Counted from the stretch's first letter, positions 1-8,129 are shown. The stretch is 64,000 nucleotides of DNA from JABDQZ01 sp963801985 (GCA_963801985.1 CAWDGV010000012.1:186001-250000); one strand, 5' to 3'. A program made the numbers and translations. Notes: generated from the letters alone by a model not told the origin.

Positions 1-177
1 GCCTTTTGCACGAGAAGTTGTTTTTTCTGCTCGACCGTCAGTAAAGAATTGAAGTTTGAGACGCACTCTGCCAGTCAGTATTGATTGTTTCTGCTTCATA
101 TAAAAGCCTTGCAACGTGTTACCCGAAAGTAGTTCGGTATCCTCCTTGCTGAAATTAGCTACTGAATCTGGCGAGCT
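1..177 (-). pseudogene. Truncated coding remnant at left edge
   Basis: On the minus strand an open frame runs from a TAA at 178-180 off the left edge. It reads as real protein (for example ...EDTELLSGNTLQGFY...) with a 'LLSGNT' motif seen in some small exported proteins. It has no good start except an internal ATG at 97-99. Its upstream end coincides with the repeated island-end sequence at 164-213, so the 5' part was probably lost when that junction formed. If the ATG at 99 is used it could instead be a short intact 5' end of a gene lying mostly outside the window. No function is assigned. Confidence 0.4.
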
Positions 178-213
178 TTAATTGGAAAATTTTGATGGAA
201 ACATTAGAGCAGT
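164..213. repeat. Island-end repeat, copy 1
   Basis: The motif 'CTGGCGARCTTY...GGAAAATTTYRATGGAAACAT' is shared with 2951-2997 and, more diverged, 18469-18525. The latter two lie 70-140 bp to the right of a tRNA-Asn 3' fragment, so this looks like the conserved left end of an integrated unit. At this copy the tRNA fragment itself is missing. Confidence 0.5.
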
Positions 214-339
214 ATACCTGGTCTTTTGTGAGTTCCGCTCATTGCCTATATTTGGATATAACAGTAAGATTGCTTAAAACCTGAAGTGGTTTTTTCTGTT
301 CACTATATGAACAACCAGCGAGAAATAGGAATATCAAAT

Positions 340-555
340 ATGGCTATAGATCAACTCGAGGCATTTTTAAAGAAAATGCAGTCTGAACCTGCACTTAAAA
401 ATGAAGTTCTTCAAGCATCAACTGCAGATGATGTTGCGCGAATAGCACTAAAGCTTGGTTTTGAATTTTCAGGTGATGAATTATTGAGAATGTCAGGTAA
501 GAAAGTTGGCAAGGTTACTGTTATAAAAAACGATCTCCCTGGTGAGTACAATTAA
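340..555 (+). CDS. Nif11-like leader-peptide family protein (orphan)
   Basis: A 71-residue protein starting at the ATG at 340, which follows an AGGA about 10 nt upstream; the longer frame from GTG 286 lacks a good ribosome site. The pattern MxxxxLxxFLxKxxxxPxLKxxV...DDVARIALKLGFEFSGDEL is the Nif11 domain, used as leader of nitrile-hydratase-like RiPP precursors and also found as stand-alone proteins of unknown role. The tail (VTVIKNDLPGEYN) has no Gly-Gly cleavage site and no Cys/Ser/Thr-rich core, and no modifying enzyme (LanM, YcaO, radical SAM) lies nearby. It is probably a stand-alone Nif11 protein rather than a peptide precursor. It lies alone in AT-rich DNA of the accessory region. Confidence 0.7.
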   Translation: MAIDQLEAFLKKMQSEPALKNEVLQASTADDVARIALKLGFEFSGDELLRMSGKKVGKVTVIKNDLPGEYN

Positions 556-650
556 CAGCTTTATTGAATATCGAATTTGTACAGACCTATAGTTGATCTA
601 ACATTTTTACTTTCCAGTTTTGACTGGATCATACCAAGAGGTCATTCAGA

Positions 651-863
651 AACTCAGCGCCAATCGACTTTTATAACCAGCTCGTTTCCAAACCACTTCG
701 AGCTGATTTGTCGCAAAGACCTGAAGCCGATAATCACCATTTTTCCACATCATAAAAAATCCACCTCCACCCGGTTGAATTTCATCCGCTTTACCTGGTT
801 TATCTGATGACCAACGTTGAGCCTGGGTAGGAATGGAGATGGCTGAATAACGTTCCTCGAAAG
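651..863 (-). pseudogene. Duplicated C-terminal fragment of the 4281-5645 gene
   Basis: These 213 bp align without gaps to 4424-4636, the part of the 454-residue exported protein encoding 'FEERY..ISIP.QAQRW' to 'YKSRLALSF', at roughly 85-90% nucleotide identity. The copy has neither the N-terminal 300 residues nor the natural C-terminus, no signal peptide and no start with a ribosome site, so it is a fragment. It lies between the Nif11 gene and the terminator of the peroxidase gene. The frame stays open, suggesting fairly recent duplication or residual constraint. Confidence 0.75.
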
Positions 864-864
864 A

Positions 865-889
865 CAAGGGCTACTTTATGTAGCCCTTG
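865..889 (-). terminator. Stem-loop downstream of the cytochrome c peroxidase gene
   Basis: A perfect 10-bp stem, CAAGGGCTAC / GTAGCCCTTG with a 5-nt loop, 18 bp past the stop codon of the peroxidase gene. The T tract on the minus side is weak (TCTTT), so termination strength is uncertain. Confidence 0.55.
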
Positions 890-906
890 CAATGTTTACA
901 TTTGAA

Positions 907-1902
907 TTAATCAAATGGTTTTGGTTGAGGTGTTTTATCTGTTGAAGGTGGCAATATTGGTAACAAGAAGGATGGTTGATCACCTGTTAAAGTTTTCAAA
1001 AATGCAACAATCTGAGAATTTTCCTTATCAGTGAAATTCTTACCTAACTGCAAACGGCCCATAACATCAACTGCTTCGGTTAATGTTGCAGCTTCACCAT
1101 CGTGGAAATATGGGTAGGTCATTTCAACATTGCGCAATGTTGGAACCTTAAACTTAAACCGGTCTGCATCTTTACCAGTAACTGCACTCAACCCTTCTGC
1201 TGGGCTTTTTGCTTTGTATGGTTCAACTACACCCATTTTCTGGAAAGAAGTTCCACCAAGAGCTTCTCCGTTATGGCAAGCTGTACAGCCACTATTCTTA
1301 AATATTTTGTAACCAGCTAATTCATTTGCTGTGATTGCATCTTTATTGCCAAGCAGATACTGGTCAAATCGTGAATTAGGTGTAACCAGTGTTTTTTCGA
1401 ATTCAGCAATAGCCTGGGTTACCTTATCAATATCAATTTGATCAGCACCAAAGACTTGCTTGAACTCAGTTACATAGGCAGGAATTGATCTAATCACATC
1501 CAAAGCAAGTGTATGAGTTGATGCCATTTCACCGGGGTTGGCAATCGGACCACCAGCCTGTGCTTTCAAGTCTGCTGCACGCCCATCCCAGAACTGAGCA
1601 ACGTTTAGGCTGGAATTCAGCACTGTTGGAGCATTAATTGGGCCTTGTTGCCAATTATGACCTATCGAAGTTTTCAAGTTATCGGTTCCGCCCATACTCA
1701 GGTTGTGACACGAGTTACAGGAAATAAAACCGGACTTTGAAAGTCTTGGGTCAAAATAGAGTTTCTTGCCAAGCTCAACTTGAGCCAGATTAATATTTTG
1801 TACGGGTTTAATCGGGGTTACTGGTTCGTTTGCGATAATGCCAGTTGAAATAAATACTGTCGTTGCCAGTAAACCAGAAAGTAACTTTAGTTTCATTTTC
1901 AT
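907..1902 (-). CDS. ccp: Diheme cytochrome c peroxidase (CcpA/MauG family)
   Basis: A 331-residue exported protein that would reduce periplasmic H2O2 to water with electrons from a c-type cytochrome. A signal peptide (MKMKLKLLSGLLATTVFISTG) is followed by two heme c sites: CNSCH near residue 64 (N-terminal, peroxidatic heme) and CTACH near residue 208 (electron-transfer heme). The length matches the family (about 320-350). The ATG at 1902 follows AAGGGAA. An FNR-like palindrome lies at 2066-2079, about 165 bp upstream, consistent with the low-oxygen FNR/ANR control known for ccp genes elsewhere. It has no operon partners, and a stem-loop follows its stop. Confidence 0.9.
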   Translation of the reverse strand: MKMKLKLLSGLLATTVFISTGIIANEPVTPIKPVQNINLAQVELGKKLYFDPRLSKSGFISCNSCHNLSMGGTDNLKTSIGHNWQQGPINAPTVLNSSLNVAQFWDGRAADLKAQAGGPIANPGEMASTHTLALDVIRSIPAYVTEFKQVFGADQIDIDKVTQAIAEFEKTLVTPNSRFDQYLLGNKDAITANELAGYKIFKNSGCTACHNGEALGGTSFQKMGVVEPYKAKSPAEGLSAVTGKDADRFKFKVPTLRNVEMTYPYFHDGEAATLTEAVDVMGRLQLGKNFTDKENSQIVAFLKTLTGDQPSFLLPILPPSTDKTPQPKPFD

Positions 1903-2065
1903 ACTTGGATTCCCTTGATTTGCAAGCTAATGTAATTTCACTCCTGACTCGATTAAGCAATACAGGAAACTTCTACGCTATGCCGTAAAAAGTTCAAACA
2001 TCGTGCTGCTGGACTAAAGTTATTTCATTGATAATTTTCAATCGTTTTTCCAATCCACAAGTTTA

Positions 2066-2079
2066 TTGATGGGGGTCAA
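2066..2079. promoter_or_regulatory. FNR/ANR-like box upstream of ccp
   Basis: TTGAT-GGGG-GTCAA, one mismatch from TTGAT-N4-ATCAA, inside a longer palindrome (TTTATTGAT / GTCAATAAA). It lies about 165 bp upstream of the peroxidase start. The assignment is by consensus match only. Confidence 0.5.
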
Positions 2080-2227
2080 TAAATATTATAAATAGACTTT
2101 GAAAATGAATTGGTGAAATTAATGTAGATTTTATGTATTCAAGTGATTGCTATGCAGCAACTGCGGCCTGTCACCATTATAGAAATCCAGTTTTCTAATT
2201 GACCGCTTCCAGTGTTTTTTCCAAGTG

Positions 2228-2448
2228 AAAATAAAAAGCCTCCAACTGAATGAACTGAAGGAGGCTAAAGCAACACTTCATGAACTATAGGGGGAGAGGA
2301 AGTTCATGATATGGAGTTATTCGTACCTTGGGATGATCAGGGGAATTTCAAGAAGCCAGCAAGACGAAACCCTGCGGTTGGAAGGCAGGGTTAGGTCTCT
2401 TTGCATCATCTCAATCACTTGATGCTGAACCTACAACATCAGTAGGTA
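2228..2448 (-). ncRNA. Candidate small RNA, copy R1
   Basis: Read on the minus strand, three stems follow one another. The first is AACCCTGC/GCAGGGTT (2368-2392). The second is CATGAACT/AGTTCATG (2279-2308) with a C/U-rich loop (TCCTCTCCCCC). The third is AGCCTCC/GGAGGCT (2237-2266), followed by TTTTTATTTT: a Rho-independent terminator. A -10-like TATTTT (2455-2460) and an FNR-like site at 2485-2498 would start a transcript near 2448. Related copies at 7882-8095 and 17793-17995 keep the stems while arm sequences differ, supporting RNA structure. There is no open frame. Transcription is inferred. Confidence 0.55.
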
Positions 2449-2484
2449 CTAAATAAAATATATATCTGAACGATTTGGTCCACA

Positions 2485-2498
2485 TTGACCTGGATCAA
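2485..2498. promoter_or_regulatory. FNR/ANR-like box for ncRNA R1
   Basis: TTGAC-CTGG-ATCAA, near-consensus. Its centre lies about 43 bp upstream of the start predicted for the minus-strand ncRNA R1, the class II activator position. The same 14-mer occurs at 30295-30308 in front of the AraC gene. Confidence 0.5.
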
Positions 2499-2692
2499 GT
2501 AGTGATATTGTTAGGTCCGGTAAGGGGGCGGAGTTTCCCTGGTTGCGCCTTTCCGCCAAAATTTCTCCGCGCCATCTCCATGGCCATGCTTTACCCCCAA
2601 ACGACCCAGAGACGAGCATTCTCGGCCTGAGACGATGCGTGAGCGGAACAGGGCGGGGTGAATTTCAGTCGAACTCGCCAGAGCAGTCACCT

Positions 2693-2860
2693 AATGCCTT
2701 ATACCCAAGTTCCCAAGGGGGATATTCCAATGGATAGACCAACGGACTTTCAATCCATTGACCCCAGGCGAAAAAAAGGACCTACACCGAAATGGTATAA
2801 GTCCTTGTTTTATATGGCTCCCCGACCGGGGCTCGAACCAGGGGCAAACGGATTAACAGT
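2693..2860 (-). repeat. tRNA-Asn 3' half plus terminator, copy A (island junction)
   Basis: 2815-2860 repeats the 3' 46 nt of the tRNA-Asn at 31798-31873, from the CCA end to the anticodon loop, with two mismatches, then diverges. The left flank also resembles the tRNA's downstream region: a terminator hairpin with changed but complementary arms (AAGGAC/GTCCTT here, AAGGCC/GGCCTT at the tRNA) and a 'CAACGGACT..CAATCCATTG' inverted repeat. This is the expected scar of site-specific integration in a tRNA anticodon loop and is the oldest of the visible junctions. Translated frames here (2543-2885) are not genes. Confidence 0.75.
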
Positions 2861-2997
2861 AGCAGGAACAAGATTTCTAAGTTGAAGACTTCTAAGACCG
2901 TTTTAAGAAGTCATATATCCAAGCGAACCATTTTCCGAAATTCACAGCCAATTCTGGCGAACTTCACAGGGAAAATTTCAATGGAAACATCGGAGTA
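2861..2997. repeat. Island left-end repeat, copy 2
   Basis: The sequence right of junction A resembles the sequence right of junction B (18386-18525): 'CCAAGCGAACC..TTTCCGAAA' followed by 'TGGCGAACTT...GGAAAATTT'. It is the shared left end of units 2 and 3. Nothing else is seen up to the gene at 3168. Confidence 0.6.
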
Positions 2998-3167
2998 GGG
3001 TATCGGTCGCGCGAGCTTTGGCGAACGGTAGGTATCCCATGTTTTTTACTTCGAAAAATCCGATGCTTATTCGATAGGTTTCCGAATTTTCACAAAGCTC
3101 TCACACCTGCATGATAAGCGCACAACCCGTTTTAACTTTTAATACGTGTGACGAAAGGAGAGTAGGT

Positions 3168-3446
3168 ATGAGCTTATTTGCCCTTAGACGCGAATATGAG
3201 CGTTCCTTCTATAGGATTTTTGAAGATTTCTCAGTTCACTCTCGAGCACAAACTGAGCCGTCTTCCCCGGAGGAAGTGGAAAGTAATCGCCACCGGTCAG
3301 TTATCAGTCTGGGTAATCAGCTAGAGCGTTATGAGCAGCATGAAATTCAAAACGCCATCACACCCCAAGTGGCGGGTGAATATGAATTCATCCAACGCGA
3401 CGTCAAAGCTTGGGGACGTTTTCTGGATAGCAAGCGCAAGGAATAA
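3168..3446 (+). CDS. Hypothetical protein, 92 residues
   Basis: Start chosen at ATG 3168 because GGAGAGTAGGT lies directly upstream; the frame extends to 3111 without a better signal. The protein is soluble and highly charged, with no Cys, no signal peptide and no membrane segment (MSLFALRREYERSFYRIF... ...WGRFLDSKRKE). It is predicted to be largely helical. It is the first gene inside unit 2. I do not recognise the family; a good ribosome site and coding-like composition support it as real. Confidence 0.6.
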   Translation: MSLFALRREYERSFYRIFEDFSVHSRAQTEPSSPEEVESNRHRSVISLGNQLERYEQHEIQNAITPQVAGEYEFIQRDVKAWGRFLDSKRKE

Positions 3447-3527
3447 TCCGAGTTTAACGATTCAGGGTCTGCTTATCACCGTTGGCCGCCGCTGACCCTG
3501 ATTCCCTGAACGACAGCTTTGGTAGCT

Positions 3528-3640
3528 ATGCTACCTTTGCAGGCATTCGCTCTGATCCGGTCAATGTAAAAATATAGAGAAAGCTGTAAGTCACCAGCAG
3601 CTATGAGGTCATAACCAGACGATCGATCATGACTATTCCC
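3528..3640. repeat. 113-bp inverted repeat, left arm
   Basis: The reverse complement of 6059-6171 matches this stretch over 113 bp without gaps, with about 9 mismatches (92%). The pair encloses a 2.4-kb module with two genes. The flanking sequence at 3664-3703 is a separate repeat shared with 14827-14865. Confidence 0.8.
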
Positions 3641-3663
3641 AAAAATGCATCAGGTAGGAATTT

Positions 3664-3703
3664 GGTATTTCCGGTCATACGTCAGGATTAATCGACCGGC
3701 AGC
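3664..3703. repeat. Dispersed repeat T, copy 1
   Basis: 'GGTATTTCCGGTCATACG.CAGGATTAATCGACCGG' recurs at 14827-14865 with one mismatch. It contains a 6-bp stem CCGGTC/GACCGG. No function can be assigned. Confidence 0.6.
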
Positions 3704-3751
3704 CACGTGGTAATAGCCGACGTGACCTTCTTTTATTTGCTACGACTTTCG

Positions 3752-4198
3752 TTAATCAAAATTGCTATATAATCGAAACATTAACCCACCAACCACAAGC
3801 CCAGAGCCAACTGACCAGTAAACATCACCCGATGTCCATCCGATGTAGGCAGCAAGCCCACCAAGCAAGATGCCCATAATTGCTCCGCTTAACCAGTTAG
3901 GCATTTTCCTCAAAACCCATATGGTGCCAAGCAACGCAGCAATACCCAACAAGATGACCTGCCACATTTCAAAAGGAAAAATGTTGCTATTCCACAATAA
4001 CGCGAAGGTGGCAGCAAAGCCTAATATCAGGATGACAAGTTGTGGCGCTTGCGGGTCTTCCTCTCCAGAGAGAGGTTTGTCCTCGGCAGCCAAGCGTTCT
4101 TTGATTCCGCGAGCATAATCAAACGCTCCAGCAGTATCATTGGATTCAGTAGGACCCAGGCCTTTTCTACCAGCATTGTAATCTTCGTAGCTCATCAT
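3752..4198 (-). CDS. Four-helix inner-membrane protein, unknown function
   Basis: A 148-residue protein (or 147 from the second ATG). A polar N-terminus of about 50 residues (MSYEDYNAGRKGLGP...) precedes four hydrophobic segments at about 51-69, 75-93, 98-117 and 121-142, with short turns. The layout suggests a small inner-membrane protein with a cytoplasmic N-terminus. It reads in the same direction as the exported protein upstream (stop-to-start gap about 80 bp), so the two may be co-transcribed. Both lie inside the 113-bp inverted repeats. I do not recognise a named family. Confidence 0.65.
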   Translation of the reverse strand: MMSYEDYNAGRKGLGPTESNDTAGAFDYARGIKERLAAEDKPLSGEEDPQAPQLVILILGFAATFALLWNSNIFPFEMWQVILLGIAALLGTIWVLRKMPNWLSGAIMGILLGGLAAYIGWTSGDVYWSVGSGLVVGGLMFRLYSNFD

Positions 4199-4280
4199 TC
4201 CCTCGATAAATAGAAAAACTTAATTATTAGTCAATGGCTCTATTAGTTCGCTAATAACCTTATAACCAATCACATGCTTT

Positions 4281-5645
4281 TCAAAGACCAGGCTTACGTA
4301 AATTACATTGCATTGTGAAGAAGGTGGAATCGATAATACTCCATTGATCACGTCCTTTTGACTTAAGTTTATCGCAACGTTTATTGACTTGCTCTAGATG
4401 ATCTTCAAAATCTTCATTCCAAAAACTCAGCGCCAATCGACTTTTATAACCAGCTCCCTTCCACACTACTTCGAGCTGATTTGTCACAAAGACCTGTAGC
4501 CGATAATCACCATCTTTCCACATCATAAAGACGCCCCTGCCACCCGGTTGAACTTCATCCGGTTTACCCAGTTTGTCTGATAGCCAACGTTGAGCCTGGG
4601 AAGGAATGGAGATAGCTAAATAACGTTCCTCGAAAGTAAGCTGTCCTAGTTCATCATTTTCCATTGTCGATAAAGTTACAGCACCTCCATTACGTCGCTC
4701 CCTTTTGTACTTTTCCCAGTCTTCACGCTTTACAGTAAAAGCACTAGAGTCTAGAGTTGTGCCGCTAGATTCGAAGTCCCAATCTTTACGTAATTTGGCA
4801 ACAGTCTCATTTTTACTCATTCCCGGTCGTATACCACCAATCGACAAATCTTCAACTTCGTCACCTTGGAGCAGCCATGATAATCGCCTGGTTAGGTCAA
4901 TTGGCTTCTGAGCCTCGGCCTTGGCTTTGGCTTCCTGTTCAGCTATTTTTGTGTTGATAATCTGTCGTTTGTTTTGGAAGGCTTGATCATAAGACTCTTT
5001 TTGCTCTCGATTCATACTTCCAATATCGGTTCTATATGCAATTCGGCTAAGCTGCATAAGGCCTGCTTTCGTTTCTGATACGCCGTTAATTTGATTAAGA
5101 AGCGATTGATGCTCTTCCGGAGTTAGCTCATTTTGGGACTTAATTATCCTGCTGGTTTCTTTATCCGATGTTGGTTCAGCAACATTTTGCCGACGGATAT
5201 TTTCTTTTTGTAATGCTCTATCTGTCGCTATCTGCTCATGTTTTTGTTGCTTGGCAGCCTTACGTTGTTCAGCCCAAATGTTTCTCATGGAACGTGATGC
5301 CAACTTAGCCGATTTGATCACGGCATATAACTGATCACCACTGGCCTTGTCTTTCTCGGCATAAGCTTGTTTACGACACTGCGCAAGCCATCCTTGCAGT
5401 TGTTTTATGTCGGATCGTTCCCACTCCAGAATTGATTTACTAAAAACAGGAACCAATGCCTCATCTTGAAAGACTGTATTGATCTTGACTCCAGGCCGAG
5501 GCTCAAATTCTTGTTTGGCATCATAGTTTTCGGCCCATGATTTCAATGAATCACACGTAGGTTGATCAATTGCTGCTAAAGAAATCTGAGGAGTGCAAAT
5601 AATTAGTGCGGAAATAAAAATTAATTTCAAAATAAACAATCTCAT
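4281..5645 (-). CDS. Exported protein with Q/K/A-rich central helix, unknown function
   Basis: 454 residues. A signal peptide (about 1-24, ending ISLAA) is followed by an N-terminal domain with two cysteines (C31, C89), then a long charged helical stretch (about 120-250) rich in Q, K, A and E that may form a coiled coil. The C-terminal domain (about 260-454) begins 'GGIRPGMSKNETVAKL', resembling the repeat-like start of SmpA/OmlA-type domains, but the rest does not let me assign that fold. It is probably periplasmic. Part of its C-terminal domain is duplicated at 651-863. It lies inside the inverted-repeat-bounded module with a membrane protein gene. Confidence 0.7.
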   Translation of the reverse strand: MRLFILKLIFISALIICTPQISLAAIDQPTCDSLKSWAENYDAKQEFEPRPGVKINTVFQDEALVPVFSKSILEWERSDIKQLQGWLAQCRKQAYAEKDKASGDQLYAVIKSAKLASRSMRNIWAEQRKAAKQQKHEQIATDRALQKENIRRQNVAEPTSDKETSRIIKSQNELTPEEHQSLLNQINGVSETKAGLMQLSRIAYRTDIGSMNREQKESYDQAFQNKRQIINTKIAEQEAKAKAEAQKPIDLTRRLSWLLQGDEVEDLSIGGIRPGMSKNETVAKLRKDWDFESSGTTLDSSAFTVKREDWEKYKRERRNGGAVTLSTMENDELGQLTFEERYLAISIPSQAQRWLSDKLGKPDEVQPGGRGVFMMWKDGDYRLQVFVTNQLEVVWKGAGYKSRLALSFWNEDFEDHLEQVNKRCDKLKSKGRDQWSIIDSTFFTMQCNLRKPGL

Positions 5646-5874
5646 AAAATCCCTCTATGGTGATGGTTATTTAGATTCTTAACAGTTTATTAGGATTAAT
5701 AGGATAGTCCAAAAATAATAATAATGACGCTTAATATGAGAATTATGACCCTGTCTATTTATCAACGTAAGCTGTTGTCTTGCTTGAATTGGTACGATGC
5801 TACCTGACCTCGAAGCTGATAAGACTGAAGATCAAAGCCCGTAACCAGCAATGACCGCTATTCAGCCAGGCCGT

Positions 5875-5938
5875 GGCTAAAGCAACACTCCATGAACTAT
5901 AGGGGGGAGAGGAAGTTCATGATATGGAGTTATTCGTA
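5875..5938 (-). ncRNA. Relic of the small-RNA repeat, copy R2
   Basis: Keeps the CATGAACT/AGTTCATG stem (5891-5921) with the C-rich loop and the adjoining 'AGTGTTGCTTTAGCC', but lacks the terminator hairpin and the upstream stem seen in R1, R3 and R4. It is fused on the right to a gene remnant. Probably non-functional. Confidence 0.5.
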
Positions 5939-6064
5939 ATGATGACGATAAGTACGCCAAGCAGCGTGAGAAACACACTGAGTACCGCGAAGAAGGTAAA
6001 GGCTCAGAAACAGGACAAGCAAGCAGGGAAGAACACAGCAAGAAATGGTGGAAATTTTGGGAAT
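5930..6064 (+). pseudogene. C-terminal gene remnant (…SKKWWKFWE)
   Basis: A frame opening just after a TGA encodes 'RNDDDKYAKQREKHTEYREE' and ends 'KKWWKFWE', with coding-like composition but no start codon. It appears to be the tail of a small charged protein whose 5' part was replaced by the R2 repeat. The overlapping ATG frame at 5924-6112 is not credible as a gene. Confidence 0.4.
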
Positions 6065-6171
6065 AGCCATGATCGATCGTCTGGTTATCACCTGATAGCT
6101 GTCGGTGACTGACAGCTTTCCCTATATTTTCACATTGACCGGATCAGAGCGAATGCCCGCAAAGGTAGCAT
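6059..6171. repeat. 113-bp inverted repeat, right arm
   Basis: Reverse complement of 3528-3640 (about 92% over 113 bp, no gaps). Further right, 6240-6270 holds a partial copy of dispersed repeat S (hairpin CAGCTT/AAGCTG). Apart from these, 6172-6567 shows no gene. Confidence 0.8.
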
Positions 6172-6567
6172 AAGAGCCAGTCGGCCATATTCCATGACTT
6201 CCGCTTGTACCGATTTTTAGTCATTGGTAAATTTGCCATAAATGACAGCTTTCTCATAAGCAGTCGTTCAGATGCGATAGCTTGGATGACTGGATCAGGA
6301 ACAGTCGTTCGCAATTTTCAGCAATTTTGCCCAGCATCCAGATAGCTGTCATTCGCCTGGTTTACTTCTACATAGCGGCCATAGAAATCAGTGGTTTTGG
6401 AAAGTGTGACGGGCTCTTCTTTGGTAAAAGCGGAAGTAAGACATTTTTACCGATTTCCGCTAAATGTTACGGTCGCCTAGAGTTCAATGACTTTAGAGTT
6501 TGATTTTATTCGAAGATTCAATCAACCTCACAACAAATTAATAATCACGATATGTCACACTCCCATT

Positions 6568-7716
6568 ATGAGTAATATCTTAGAAGTTTTCTGGCGGTTT
6601 CTGGCCCTTGGCTGTGTCAGTTTCGGTGGCCCTGTGGCTCACATAGGTTATTTTCAAAAGACCTTTGTACAAAAGCTGAAATGGATCGATGAGGCTGCCT
6701 ATTCTCATTTAATTGCCTTGAGTCAGTTTTTACCAGGCCCTGGTTCCAGTCAGGTTGGTTTTGCTATTGGCTTGCGAAAAGCAGGCCTGGCTGGTGGCAT
6801 TGCTGCTTTTATTGGTTTCACATTGCCATCATTTACTTTGTTATTCATTCTAGCCATGACTCAAACCACACATTCATCAGAAATATTTACTGGCATCATT
6901 TCTGGTATGAAATTACTCGCTGTCGTAGTTGTGGCCGATGCTACTTACAGCATGTTTAACAGCTTCTGCAAAAATAAGTTATCAATAACCCTAATGGTTT
7001 TGACTACTGTTATCCTGTTATGGCTGCCAGGTATCTGGATACAAATGCTTGTACTGCTCATAGCAGGGTTTGTTGGTGCATTTTATGGCAAACCAACGGT
7101 TAAAAATGCTGTTTCAGGAGGGCGCATCCACAAGCTACCCTTGCTGATCCTTGCCATTCTCTTTGCCGGCTTGCCTCTGCTGGCAACTTATTCAAAAGAA
7201 GTCGCGGTCTTTTCTGATTTTTTCCAGGCTGGAAGCTTAGTATTTGGCGGAGGCCATGTTGTACTACCACTTTTACAACAACTGGTTGGTGATAGCATCA
7301 CAACAGATCAGTTTTTATTAGGTTATGCCGCGGCCCAGGCCGTTCCCGGCCCTATGTTCTCCTTGGCTACCTACTTAGGTGCAGAGGTCATGCCAGGCAC
7401 TCCTTTTGTTGGGGCATTGATTGCAACCTTAGGTATTTTTCTTCCCGGATTATTATTGGTACTTAGCCTTCACTCTGGCTGGGAAAGCCTGGCTTGTCGT
7501 CCCCGAATCGCTGGTGCAGCTTGGGGTATTAATGCAGCTGTAGTTGGTCTGTTGTTATCTGCCCTGTATCAGCCAGTATTTATTAGTTCAGTTCATTCGC
7601 CGTTGGAAATGGCACTTGTCATTGCCGGATTTTTCGCTTTGCGAGGTTTGCAGGTTCCAATTGTTGGATTGGTGGTTATGTTTGGCTTGGCGGGATATTT
7701 GATTTCGATTTATTGA
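6568..7716 (+). CDS. chrA: Chromate transporter (CHR family, two-domain)
   Basis: A 382-residue inner-membrane protein from ATG 6568; the longer frame from 6487 adds a polar tail not seen in the family. Two homologous CHR halves are visible. The N-terminal one has 'CVSFGGPVAHIGYF' and 'FLPGPGSSQVGFAIG'; the C-terminal one has 'FGGGHVVLPLLQQ' and 'AVPGPMFSLATYLGA'. These glycine/proline motifs define the long-chain ChrA type, which exports chromate by proton antiport. About 10-12 hydrophobic segments are present. No chrB regulator or other metal-resistance gene is adjacent, so the substrate rests on family membership alone. Confidence 0.92.
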   Translation: MSNILEVFWRFLALGCVSFGGPVAHIGYFQKTFVQKLKWIDEAAYSHLIALSQFLPGPGSSQVGFAIGLRKAGLAGGIAAFIGFTLPSFTLLFILAMTQTTHSSEIFTGIISGMKLLAVVVVADATYSMFNSFCKNKLSITLMVLTTVILLWLPGIWIQMLVLLIAGFVGAFYGKPTVKNAVSGGRIHKLPLLILAILFAGLPLLATYSKEVAVFSDFFQAGSLVFGGGHVVLPLLQQLVGDSITTDQFLLGYAAAQAVPGPMFSLATYLGAEVMPGTPFVGALIATLGIFLPGLLLVLSLHSGWESLACRPRIAGAAWGINAAVVGLLLSALYQPVFISSVHSPLEMALVIAGFFALRGLQVPIVGLVVMFGLAGYLISIY

Positions 7717-7814
7717 TTTCTAGCAGCTTAACGTTCCAATAAAAGGAGCAATCTGAACGACCGCAAACGAGAAGGAGGCTGTGGAATTTAGTTCGTAATT
7801 TCCGCTTTTCAGCA

Positions 7815-7881
7815 ACTATCACCTGTCACCATTATAGAAATCCACTTTTCTGATTGACCGCTTCCAGGGTTATTCCAACTG
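7815..7881. repeat. Repeat extension shared by R1 and R3
   Basis: 'CCTGTCACCATTATAGAAAT' and the following 40 bp up to the terminator of R3 match 2167-2226 left of R1 closely, so copies R1 and R3 share about 60 bp beyond the putative RNA end. R4 lacks it. Confidence 0.55.
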
Positions 7882-8095
7882 AAAATAAAAAGCCTCCAAC
7901 AGAATGAACTGAAGGAGGCTAAAGCAACACTTAAAAGAACTAAAAGGGAGGGGAAGTTCTATAAGTATTAGTTAGATGGTGATGATCTGGAGAAGTTCAA
8001 TAGCCCATAAACGAAAAAACCCCAACTTTTGGTCGGGGTTTCAGTGATTGCATCGTTACAACCTCAATGCGAGTTCCTCTGGTAGGCAGGAACTG
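7882..8095 (-). ncRNA. Candidate small RNA, copy R3
   Basis: Same architecture as R1 on the minus strand. First comes AAACCCC/GGGGTTT (8017-8041), followed by TTTTTTCG, itself terminator-like. Then AGAACT/AGTTCT (7936-7960) with loop TCCCCTCCCTTTT, flanked by an extra CTTA/TAAG pairing. Last is AGCCTCC/GGAGGCT (7891-7920) followed by TTTTTATTTTC. The FNR-like site at 8130-8143 is centred 41.5 bp upstream of a start predicted from the -10-like TAAAGT at 8102-8107. The first hairpin could stop the transcript early, giving a shorter RNA. Confidence 0.55.
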
Positions 8096-8129
8096 GTGGC
8101 AACTTTAGAGCTTCTACATGAGGGCGTCA

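Noticed and set aside
2543..2885. Short open frames over the first island junction
   Set aside because: They translate the tRNA-Asn 3' half and its flank (the familiar spurious '...APRPGLEPG...' product). Not genes.
5924..6112. 62-residue frame on the plus strand
   Set aside because: It starts in the R2 repeat and ends in the inverted repeat; another frame across the same DNA reads as a real gene tail.
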